A DNA stretch of 64,000 nt from Crambe crambe (lineage: Eukaryota > Porifera > Demospongiae > Poecilosclerida > Crambeidae): assembly GCA_963924555.1 (NCBI GenBank), contig OZ004584.1, forward strand, positions 8,253,753-8,317,752, given 5' to 3'. The notes beneath the pieces are model-generated. The model did no database searches. It worked only from the letters and a program-made list of their open reading frames with translations, and was not told where the DNA came from. Position numbers and translations under genes: made by a program. Below are positions 54,141-64,000 of this stretch, one piece after another. How positions within the stretch are numbered: position 1 is the first letter of the stretch; each line of letters starts with the position of its first letter.

Positions 54141-56730
54141 CTGACTATTGCAATTCCTGCATCAACTGTCGTGGCTTCAAAATCCCACGCATGAAATTAC
54201 CGCCACGGAAGCCACAGACACCCACGGAAGCAGCCACAAGAATGTGACTGTTTTTAACGAAGCTGTATGGCTGTCTCATGACCTGAACAAAGCCCACAGG
54301 ATGGACTTTTTATATAGCTGTGTGCTGGTTATGATGCAGGGTGTGTGGATTTAATTGAGCCCTAGGAGGAGGGCTAGGACTTTAATAGCTAGAATTTGAC
54401 CTATAGAGACCCTCATGTATTACAGCTAGATTATTATAGGCTATACACATAGCTGAACTTGTTTTAATTTCAAGAAGCATTCCAAATATTGTATGTCTAC
54501 TCAAATTTCTTTATTGTGCACAAAAGCATGCAGAACAAAAAAGGAATAATAAGGATGATGGCGGCGGGCGCCCACAAATTAACTGAAACATGACATAACA
54601 TTACATAAGATGACATAAGGCCTATGTGATTACAATGACACAGTGTAGCTACGTAAATAATCAAATATTATAACATAAGAAAACAGTACAGTCAGTTCTC
54701 AGATATTACACCAAATCAGCTGTAGCTACCACTTTTAGCTATGACCCATAGAGACCCTCATTGTCATAGTAAAATAGGCTAAGAGCCACTGTAAGTTAGA
54801 CTTTATATAATAGCTAGCTGTAGCTATGATGTATAGCCATAGGGCTTGTACCACCTATAAAAAGTATATGTCTCAGCTGCATTGTATAGAAAATCTAACA
54901 TCATGGTTCAATATGTGTTGAAAATCACAATTTACTTCAGTAGCTAGGCTATGAGTTGTAATTTTTATTCCAAGCAGCTGGCCACACAATGATCTCCTGG
55001 ACAAAGCTGGACTGTCTATACTCTGAGCAACCGAAGAAGATTGCTAGCAGCATAGCTACAAAAGAAACTTACTTATTAATAGAGTAGACACGTTCTAAAT
55101 GCGCTGCTGTAAGCTGACTTCTACCTGGTGTGTTTGGTATTGAAAGAAAGCTAGCTAAGACTGTACCAAAACTGGAGCACTTTGTGTTAGGGCAGACCCT
55201 TTTTGCATAAAATGTCATTCTCTTAATTAAGATTCTCTCATAGGCTACAATACAATGTTGCAACTTGCACTGTGTAGCGGTGAAAATTATTTCATCAGAC
55301 ATTCAAGGCGAGTTAGTGGAGATATGTTGGGTGAAGCGATATATTGAACATTAGAACAGAGGGAAAAAATACCAAAATTTTGTATTGTAGCATTTCTCCA
55401 TAGTCCATACTCCATAGTCCATAGGGCTTGTACCACCTGTAACAAGTTAGTCTTTTAAAAAGACTAGGAATACCTCGGCACAAGTGCAACCTAACTTATT
55501 TGAATATGACAGTGGTAAGAGACAAGTAAAAGGTGTAAATATACACGTGAATATAGAGTCCAATTAGTCTGGCTGAACACTTGCATAAACAATGAAAAGT
55601 GCAGGGGTTTGGGTCAAATATTTCTACAAATGTTGCCAATGTGCACTGAGCAACATGGCTTATTGGAGTAACTGATTAGTCAGCTAGCTTTCTTGCTGTT
55701 CAACACTTTCAAACTGGTTATTCCACGCATAGCTTGATTGAAGTAGATGTGTACTGGATTCTCTCATTGCTTGGAAGCCTCAAAGTCTTAGTTCTGAAAT
55801 TCTCCTTCACCATGGCTCTCTCTTTGGCACTTCAAACTATCACTAGTTCGTGTACACTGCAATCTCTGTTGTTTTTGTTCACTGCTGTCTTTTAGTCAGT
55901 TCTCTGCATGTCATAATGGGCTTGATTTGTTGGCAAAGACGGCCAAGAAGCATCAGCACTTTCTTCACATTGTAGAGTTACCGCGTAGTGACTGCGAGCC
56001 TGAGCCTGAGTGAGTCTCGCATCATCGTGCATCATTGCGCGTGCGCGTGTAACTTACCACATAGCATATGTAGCCTCCAGCACTGCGCCTCGGCACTTTG
56101 CACAGTAGCTATATGATGTTCCCAAAGACTAAGTGTCGAGTGTATTCATTGGAAATCCATCAATAATTAACTATATCTCCCCTGAGAGACTAGACTGCAT
56201 GCTAGGCCATATAAACTGAGTGTACGTCGTTTTAGATGTGTCAATTGTGGCACTATGGATCACCAATTGACAGCACCTGTGCATAGTCACAGGTCATAAA
56301 CTAGACTCAATAACTACTAGAATGATACAGATAGTTGCCATGAACTGTGGTATACAGTGGCACACCTGCATGACATTGCATGGATATGGTTTGATAATAG
56401 TATGTGGCTATACATCTTCCAGGAGAAGCATTCCACATCGTAGGTATTTTGATCCAATCTCTTCAGCTAAATACATGAGCTTGGGCACATGGATCTGGAT
56501 TTTAGACCTTTCTGTAATTCACAAAGTAGCTAACATACGAAACATAATAACTATAACAAAAATGTATGAATTGAGGTCCCACAAACTAGGGACATATGGG
56601 ACCAGATCCCACATCAAGATAGGAGGATGATTCCAACCATCTTCTAGGGAGAAATCAACCAGGTCCCATCATCAACTTGAGACCAATGGGACCAGGTCCC
56701 AACATCAACTGGACTTCTGTCAGGTTTGGG
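54141..56730. other. Gene-poor AT-rich stretch, nothing coding recognised
   Basis: Includes short repeated phrases (CATAGGGCTTGTACCACCT at about 54839 and 55421), duplicated fragments also seen near 37600 and 45000, and an inverted GGGACCAG/CTGGTCCC-type cluster at 56570-56700. ORFs of 60-100 codons match nothing known to me. Confidence 0.55.
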
Positions 56731-56734
56731 GATA

Positions 56735-56830
56735 TGCAGCTATTTTAGCTGCAAGGTGGAAGGGAGTAGTTCTCCCTTATAGCTACGTCCTTGCACATAG
56801 GATCACACTTAGTCAGAGGTACTATTTGTC
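56735..56830 (-). pseudogene. Ankyrin-exon relic downstream of gene D
   Basis: Plus-strand AGCTGCAAGGTGGAAGGGAG and TCCTTGCACATAGGATCACAC match the ankyrin exon of gene C at about 30294-30355 (AGCTGCATAGTGGAGGGGAG, TCCTTGCACAGAGGATCACAC). It is in the same orientation as gene D, about 180 bp beyond its stop codon. Confidence 0.72.
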
Positions 56831-57010
56831 TTATTCGTTGTTAGCAATCTTTGCATCATTGTAGTCTGTGGATGTTGATGAATCAATCTTTGATAAAAAA
56901 GCATAGATGACACAGATAAAAAATTAAAAAAAGCTACACAAGTGAAATTGGCACCATATGACATAGACTATAACTAGTCAGCATTTCACTACAAGTAAAC
57001 CAGGGACTCA

Positions 57011-59860
57011 TTAAACATGGCCCTTGTACATTTCAAGGATTTTATCAATAGTGTCCGGTTTTAAGAGTTTCAGTCGGTCATCTATTGCTTTGATCATTGA
57101 TTGAAAATACCCTTTCTCGACACATAAATATTTAGCCTTTTCTGCATATTCTCTGGCCTTTGGGGAATTCCCCTTCCACCTATAAAGGTCACTTGTAGCA
57201 ATGTGGTGGATCACCATATGTCTGTGAATCTCGTGTACGCTGTCTAAAGGTGCAGCTTTAAGGTGCTGCTCAGCAATAGAAACATCTTCTTTGGTAGGGA
57301 CATAATTTATTGTTGAAGGAGAGTTTACGTTCATCGTTCCATTCAAGATAAACAGAGCTTTATAAACATGACCGTTGAAAATCATAAGCCTTTCCCATCC
57401 AACTCCATAATACGAATCAGCAATAGCACGATCAAAAAGTTCTAAAATTCTTCGCTTAACCTCTGCAGTTATATTGCCACTGTTCACACCGATCATATTG
57501 CGGGCATCATTGAAAAATACACAGCTTGTGAGGTGTGATGGTGCAGCCTCTAAGCAAATAGATCTAGAGTGATGGATGCACTCCAGCGCTTTCCCCTTAT
57601 TTCCTTGCAACGAATGCACTTGAGATAATGCCATCATGATGAGAGCCTCAAGGAGGAAACCATTATGACTCTCCATTGATTGGGATCTTTGAAAAATTTC
57701 TTCTAGTTCTGTAATGGCTTGTGGCGACAATGACCTCTCTGTAGCTTTAGTAACCGACATGTACAGTTTCATATCAAGTGCAACATCACTACCTGATGTA
57801 ATCATTGAGGCTATCATGTTCGACTCACTTGTTTTACCTTCATAAAACATTTTATTGTATACTGTCATGACGCTGTTAAATCTCGGAGAGGCAAGAGCCC
57901 CTTCATATTTCAGTAAAGGTGGAGCTTTAAATGCATTCCTCTCAACTGTCTTTAAAGTAGAGATAAACCCTGTATAATGCTCCACTGCATAACCTAGACA
58001 TTGTATACCCTCTTCGTCAATCACAGTGTCAACATTGAGTGTCACTATGTAATTGGCATCAGCCTCATAAAAACACATATAAAATGTCACATGACCATTT
58101 GCAGTATACCCACTCCTTTTACTCCTCCAGATTTTGTATGTAGGTTCTTTTGAGGTGTGATTAGTGGATGACCGATTGTCTCCCACAACACTGACTACTG
58201 AAAGTGATAGAAAACAGACTACTTGCCCATGGGATGGTGTGCGGTCACCACAAAGAGCTACTATACATTTCAGTGGTGTTCCAGTGGATGCATCTAGAAG
58301 TGACACTGCCAGGGTAAGCTTTTCATCATTTCCATTCGGCTTCGTCTCTGAACTAATGGCCTTAATCCTTGCACAGTGCACAGGAACATGGACTTGTAAC
58401 TTTGATGGTAAGAGCATTATGGTTTGAGTTTCTTTCTCTACCGTAGAGGATGCTGAAGGTGTTTTGGAGATGTCTAGAGAAGCTAAGTCTTGAGCGTTTG
58501 ATTTTTTGCTTTCAATACCTCCACCTGTGATATATGTACATATAAGTCTGTGAAATACATTCAGTATAGGTATGTGCACAAAGCTTTTTCTTACTAATAG
58601 ACAATTGATCTACATCAATGAAAAGATAATTACTAATTATAATACAATATAATCAGGAGTACAATACATTCACCCTCATTAGTATTTGCGTGCTATAAGG
58701 TGTGAAGCTTGGCTTCCCTTTTCTAAAGCTTTTTTTCCTGTAGGTAGGCATTTTAGGTAGCTATTACCTACCTATGCCACATTCATGCAGTAGCTCTTAA
58801 TGAATACTCCGGACATAATTATCCCTCCATTTCCGGTTTGGGCTTTTGTTTTGGTAAGTAGCTAGCAGTCTATTTTCTTCATGCTGTTTCTGACATGCTT
58901 GATTACTTACTTGCTCCTCCAGTCTCTTCTGGATGCTCATCAGCTATAGAACGTGATAGCCTCTTATCCAAAGTAGCCACAGCTTCTGCCAGCTTCCTCC
59001 AACTGGGAAGTCCGAATTCTTGTGTGTCATAATTAAGACGAGACCACTCTTTGATGATCTCAGAAAGACGATCACAGCATAGAGGGTAATTGGCAGCAAT
59101 GGAGTCCAAGGTAGCAAAGGTTATCCCTAACTGGATTCCAATTTGTTTCCACTGGGCTTCGACAGTCTTCAGCGCAAGTATGACTTTACTATAATCACTT
59201 TCAGCTGAATAAAATCCAAAAGCTAGTAGTCAAGATTAATCCATTTGTTTAGCTGATAATAAACTCACCAAGCTCTTTGTCTGAAATAGTAAGCAAAAGC
59301 TTTTTGATTTCATCATCATCTATGAATATGATAAATCATACATCAAGTTCTAGTGAAGTACTAGATAGCTAACTATGCTTACTTCCATATGGTCCAGGGT
59401 TTAATTCCACATCTCCTGCCAGCAAGAGCAATAGAAAAGATAACCAGCCAGAAAAATGTGCCTTGAGGACGTCATTGAAGAGCCAGTTTGTACAATCATT
59501 TTTAAGCCTTGATATTTCAGCCGAGGACTTTGTCACATCAAGTGAACTGCTGTGTGGTTTAGAATATAGCTTATGATAAGCCTTCACTCTTTGAGGTGGG
59601 GTTAGGTGTTGGCCTCTTTCTCTCCTCCTCCTTCTCCCCCTTCCCCAGAAGGAGTGGATGGCATAAAGGAGGAGCACAAAGCCAAAGACAGTCAGTCCTG
59701 ATTGAGGGAGGGACATGGTCCTCTCCATCTGCAAACTGGTGGTGAGGGGACGTCTCATCTCCCACTGAACCTGCTTCCACAAGTAGCGACTAACAAGTCT
59801 CCCAAGTGAGACCAAAGTTCGAGATCTTTGTGACATGATCGCTATACTATCGATAAACAA
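57011..59860 (-). CDS. Gene D: 2A leader / Death domain / TPR-like C-terminus
   Basis: Model complement(join(57011..58524, 58911..59204, 59269..59319, 59383..59860)); phases close, 778 residues. The leader exon resembles A-C (two hydrophobic segments, Arg cluster, LLLLLAGDVELNPGP). It is followed by the short acidic exon and a Death-domain exon (TVEAQWKQIGIQLGITFATL, SWRKLAEAVATLDK). The ~230-residue companion domain, DSG linker and ankyrins are absent. The last exon (about 504 codons) starts with a beta-rich part and continues as a helical TPR-like solenoid (LLEALIMMALSQVHSLQGNK, SDLYRWKGNSPKAREYAEKA). Skipping would free a cytosolic Death-TPR protein. The start may instead be the Met eight codons on (MSQRS). 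Confidence 0.82.
59390..59413 (-). other. 2A ribosome-skipping signal DVELNPGP, gene D
   Basis: Identical octapeptide and hydrophobic lead-in although the rest of the leader has diverged (deletions after the Arg cluster), suggesting that the 2A end is under constraint. Confidence 0.9.
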
Positions 59861-61311
59861 TGGTAGCCCCGCCCACCATACCCACCCACTTCACTACACC
59901 CACACATCTAACTGCGCACGCTCAGAAAAAGGGTAGTTTTATGCGCATGCGCACGATCACCTTTTGTTTTTTCAAAATTGATATCAGAGAGTGCGCGCGG
60001 TAGCACTCTCAAGTAGGGATGGCAGGTCAAAGTCCATAGGACAGTATAAACTAAAAACTCTTCTTTCTCTTCTACCCTTACTCTACAGGTTCTCAGAAGG
60101 CTACAGTGAATTATTATATCTACAAAGAAGAGAGGAGAATGTTCAAAAGCCAAAAATTCATTCGCCAACATAAGAAAAAAACGAGTTCTAAAATTGACTT
60201 TTCGTTCTTTTTCTTTATAATAATAATAATAATAATAATAATAAGGATAATAATAATAATAATAAGATCGACGTACCGACTTACTGGCTATAGTCATCAA
60301 AATTCTGCTTTGGCCATCTGTTAGAGCGGCACCTAGAGGCTGATCTTTTGCTATTAGTTTTGACTAAGGCTCTGCTTCACTATTCGATAGCACTCGGAAC
60401 ACAGCTGCTAATCTTTCTACGCCATTTTGAAGGGGGTGGGGCTTATGGGCGGAGCCACGTAAGCTTAAGTTTAGCTATAGCCAAGGTCTTCATTCATTAT
60501 CTGATGATGTTCCAGTCACTCCTTGCTGAATTACAGTACAGATGCTCATCCTATAGTAGCATTATAGCCAGTACTTGGCTGTAGTGTAGTCAGCTCACTT
60601 CACCATGCCGTGTACATGTCATTTACATTGCTGTTGCTGTAAAGTTTTATATCAACAAAACTTAAATAGCTAAACAAATTCTTCAACCAGAGACACTGTA
60701 TGTACCTACAAAAGAGGTTTATGTAGAGCTGGCTTTGTATAGTACTGTACTGTAGCCTCCCTCATTCAACTTCAAGCACTAAGAAAAAGGATAGAAACAA
60801 GTGAGCGTAAAAAATAAAAAGGTTAAGTAGGGATAGCCTAAAATCTAGCTGGGCTATCTATAATGTGCTGCAGCCTCGTATGAAAAAAATCTTCGCGATA
60901 TTACCTCATAAAAGGGGTGGGGCAATTAATAGCAGTTCTCCTCATATAACACCTGCACAGGATGTGGCCATTTGATGGCATCCACTATTATGATCACTAC
61001 ACCAAATATGCACAGCCACTGCATAAACTCCCCATACTCCTCCCTCAAGCAAGACATACGTACCATCTCAATAATTATTTCAGTGATCACATACATAACA
61101 ATTAGCTAATGCCGTTCACTTTCTAAATGTTCACTCCTTTCAGTACTCCATTACACTGCAGATGATCATCCTTCAAACTCTCCTCCCTGAACGGAATGAA
61201 ATACTATAAAATTTGATCATTAAATTAATTTAGTTCAATTAAGGAAGCATTAGCTATACCTTTAGTGTCTATCAATTTTCATAATCACAAAGAAAAAGAA
61301 TGCAAACAAGT
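59861..61311. other. 5' flank of gene D and gene-poor spacer
   Basis: A GC-richer patch with CGC motifs at about 59880-60000 may be the gene D promoter. A (TAA)n microsatellite lies at about 60219-60266. No coding sequence is recognised. Confidence 0.55.
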
Positions 61312-61748
61312 GAATGCAAAAAATTTCTTCGAAATAAAAATGTGAAGTAGGGATGCTATTATAACTGCAGCTTCATTATGAAAACCAAGTACTGCAGCAT
61401 CGAAGCAGTATGGCCCAAAAATCTAGCTGGAATATGTATTATAACTGCATGCAAGAGAGTGAACTTAGTGAAGTGACCCTTACCCATCATCAAGTACAAG
61501 ATACTATTCCTACTTCACTCCCATGATCAAGGGCCAAGGGAGTGAAGTAGGAATAGTATCTCGTACTTGATGATGGGTAAGGGTCACTTCACTAAGTTCA
61601 CTCTCTTGCATGCAGTTATAATACATATTCCAGCTAGATTTTTGGGCCATACTGCTTCGATGCTGCAGTACTTGGTTTTCATAATGAAGCTGCAGTTATA
61701 ATAGCATCCCTACTTCACATTTTTATTTCGAAGAAATTTTTTGCATTC
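61312..61748. mobile_element. 437-bp near-perfect palindrome (211-bp arms, 15-nt loop)
   Basis: Left arm 61312-61522, right arm 61538-61748. The arms match with only about one visible mismatch (GTACAAGATA against GTACGAGATA). They open GAATGCAAAAAATTTC and meet at CTTCACTCCC/GGGAGTGAAG. Half-length or decayed relatives are at 50049, 38258 and 46338. Confidence 0.93.
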
Positions 61749-62900
61749 ATAGCTAATATATGTGCAGCTGAAATGCAGTGGAACCCCTGGGGAAAAACTT
61801 GTTACTTTGTTTTTTATACGCAATATGTACTGAGAAAGGATACTTAATGTGGGAGGCCCTCCATTTCCTCTGTTATAACATAATTTTGGCCTCTAACTAA
61901 CCTTCTAGCAATTTAGCTTGATTATATAGCTCTAAATGCAGCAGAAGATGGTTGTAATTTTATATTGATATTGTGCTAACATTGAGAATATGCCCACTGC
62001 ATAATTTGCATGTACACTCTAACAATATGTAGCTACAGTGCTGTAGCTATAATGAACCAACAATAGTAACCACAACTTGAAAGACTCACCCATTAGCAAT
62101 ATTTTGCACCCAATTGGATGCTTGTTAACCTTAACCAGCACTTTAATATCTCAGCAAGGATCCCTTCTGCATTCCTTCATAGCCATTGCAACTGCTTCTG
62201 TTAATTTTTTATTCAGAGTTTGAAGGTAAAGGACAGCATGCAATACAAGTTTACCTGCTGGCTTGAGATATTTGAAGTCAATATATACTCTCAGTCAGGA
62301 AGGGTGGTACTAGATAAACTGGATGAGGATGAAAGTTGCTGGAAAATTATAGACACCCATATTGGTGTAGTGAACATGGATGTGGTGGGAAAGAAACCTG
62401 ATGTTAGAAAGACTACTCACAAGATCGACTGTATACCTGGGAACTAAACATTTCTTAATTGATGTAGTGATCTGATAATTTCCTTCCCTATAGCTAGCAT
62501 GTGCATTTCGATACACACTTTACATGCCAGCCCAGCCCATACACTTTTGTAGGAATTTACTAGCTATAACTAGCATGTCCCACTAGCTAGAATTATCCAG
62601 CACATTTCCTTCTTTTGTTATTATCTTCTGCATTTGTGTGGGAAGCATATTTCCTACTGTTTGGTGTTTAGATTGCTAAAAACTTTTCCTAGCTATTTCC
62701 TTCATAATTAATTGAATAGCTTTTAAACTTCTAGCTTTCAACATTCTCTTACTGAATTGGTTGTATACATCCTCCTGAGTATGCTATTCTAGAAAGTGTA
62801 AATCGAAATAGATGCTTAAATTTATCACTGTTTGGCCCTTAGCAAAAACTTTTCCTGAATAGCTTTTAATTGGCTGTAGGTATACAAATGATGTGCATGA
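61749..62900. other. Spacer with one unrecognised 75-codon ORF
   Basis: The plus-strand ORF 62220-62447 (MKVKDSMQYKFTCWLEIFEV at its start) has plausible protein composition, but there is no partner exon or domain I can identify. It may be a retroelement or gene fragment. Otherwise there is AT-rich sequence with no signal. Confidence 0.35.
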
Positions 62901-63056
62901 TGAGCAGGGGGTGGGGCTAAAAGTTGAAGCTATCATATAAAAGTAACAATGAACAGAAGCTACTGGTACAGCAGCAAACACTCACAGACTGATCATTGTC
63001 AAACTTCAAATCATCCTTTTCCTGCAAGCTGTAACAGTCACTCAAGGAGAAAGAAA

Positions 63057-63622
63057 ATGATTGCCATTAAGATTCTTGTCCTGGCATGCCTGGTAGCTGT
63101 GGCTTTCTCCCAGTGCAGCAACCCTTCCTCAGCAGTTTGAAACTGTCTTAATGAAACAGCCAGGGTAAGATATAAATTTGCTATATATAGTTACAGTACT
63201 TGAATACCACCTTGATTCTAAATCTGATTTGCTTTGCTCTGAGTAGTGATGGTAGATAAAACTGTACAATCTCTCATCTTCCCTTGCTCTACAGGGTATC
63301 ACACTGCAGCAGAATATAAATCAAGCAACTCTTTGTAGTAACTGTGCTTCAATTATGAGGGAACATTATAGGTTCTGTCGTGTTTCTACTAAAGTGATAG
63401 ATTGTTGTGAGTATAGTTACATATATAGCTCTAGCTACCAAGATCCAAGCAAAATCATGCACATAGCCATAGCTAAAAGTCTTGTAGCTATAAGCTAGAA
63501 TCGTAATTTTTTCTTTTCTTTCTGTTGTTACAGTTTGTTCTAGTAGTGGAAGTGCAAGCTCTTACAGTTTCTCACTGGCTCTGGTGACGGCTATTCCAGC
63601 TGCTGTAGCAGCACTCTTCTAA
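63057..63622 (+). pseudogene. Small secreted GPI-type protein, copy 5, one nonsense codon
   Basis: Exons 63057..63164, 63295..63406 and 63534..63622 keep all splice sites and phases, the six cysteines, and the GPI-type tail (SFSLALVTAIPAAVAALF). The TATA box is at 62936. Codon 28 is TGA (GCA GTT TGA) where the others have CAA, ending translation after the signal peptide and seven residues. It is the most divergent middle exon of the family. It could be a recent null allele or a base-call error. Confidence 0.8.
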
Positions 63623-64000
63623 CTGCCTTGCTAGCATGCATGTGCAGGCATGAACATGCAAACAACAGAGATAACTTTTGTAGCTGTAGATATACTGGTG
63701 CTGTGTTATGTGTCACAAATTACATCATCATTATGTTTGGAGATGTACATGTGAATGTGTTAGTGGCTATATAGACATGCATGCACACAGGACCATGCAC
63801 AAAATTAAAGGACTATAGCTCATGCACAGAGAATAACATCATCATCTACATGTAATGGGTCAGCTAGCTAGCTATTGCTATCTGCAATGATGACACATGC
63901 ATCGATTTCACTGCATAACTTAATTGATTTGTTAGCTATATTGCCTGCATGCTGTGGTTCAATGATAATTAAAAATAGGCTGCAACATCATGCAGTTCAC
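63623..64000. other. 3' flank of copy 5
   Basis: AT-rich, with AGCTAGCTA-type short repeats. No gene is seen. Confidence 0.6.

Noticed and set aside
62220-62447. A 75-codon ORF as a real gene
   Set aside because: Composition is plausible, but there is no conserved motif, promoter or exon partner, so it is only noted in the spacer entry.

Overview
This is nuclear DNA from a small-genome metazoan, most likely a demosponge. The sequence shows short spliced introns (many of 50-100 bp), intergenic gaps of 100-300 bp, conserved single-copy animal genes (ZSWIM2-like, RPL27, RAB18, BBS12), and a tandem family of Death-domain/ankyrin proteins with a companion domain of the kind known from sponge and cnidarian gene models. 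The species cannot be named from sequence alone. Exon structures were spliced by eye, checking GT-AG sites and reading phase at each junction, so they are models and not transcripts.

Layout. 1-17.4 kb is a compact, conserved block: the 3' part of a ZSWIM2-like ubiquitin ligase (+); a 14-exon ankyrin/coiled-coil/TKL-type pseudokinase (-); ribosomal protein eL27 (-) head to head with RAB18 (+); BBS12 (-) head to head with a DUF1349 gene (+). 17.7-33.6 kb is a tandem array of three minus-strand paralogues (A intact, B pseudogene, C intact). Each has a hydrophobic leader exon ending in a 2A ribosome-skipping signal (DVELNPGP), then a Death domain, a conserved ~230-residue domain, a DSGIGT-containing linker and a long ankyrin array. 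A fourth relative (D, 57.0-59.9 kb) keeps the leader, 2A and Death exons but ends in a different, TPR-like helical domain. Two relics of the leader exon lie at 38.3 and 47.0 kb.

33.7-57 kb and 60-64 kb are gene-poor accessory DNA built from repeated segmental duplications. They carry five copies of a tiny secreted, six-cysteine, probably GPI-anchored protein (three intact, two broken), each with a conserved TATA promoter. Between them are many palindromic non-autonomous transposons. Several can be delimited exactly because a duplicated neighbour preserves the empty site.

How it may work (inference). In A, C and D the 2A signal sits directly after a hydrophobic segment. One mRNA should therefore give a ~155-residue membrane leader plus a free cytosolic Death/ankyrin (or Death/TPR) protein, and, when skipping fails, a membrane-targeted fusion. 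This matches the arrangement described for some sea-urchin NLR proteins and suggests a dual-targeted, fast-evolving innate-sensing family. The 2A leader with its Death exons appears to be a reusable front end joined to interchangeable sensor-type C-termini.
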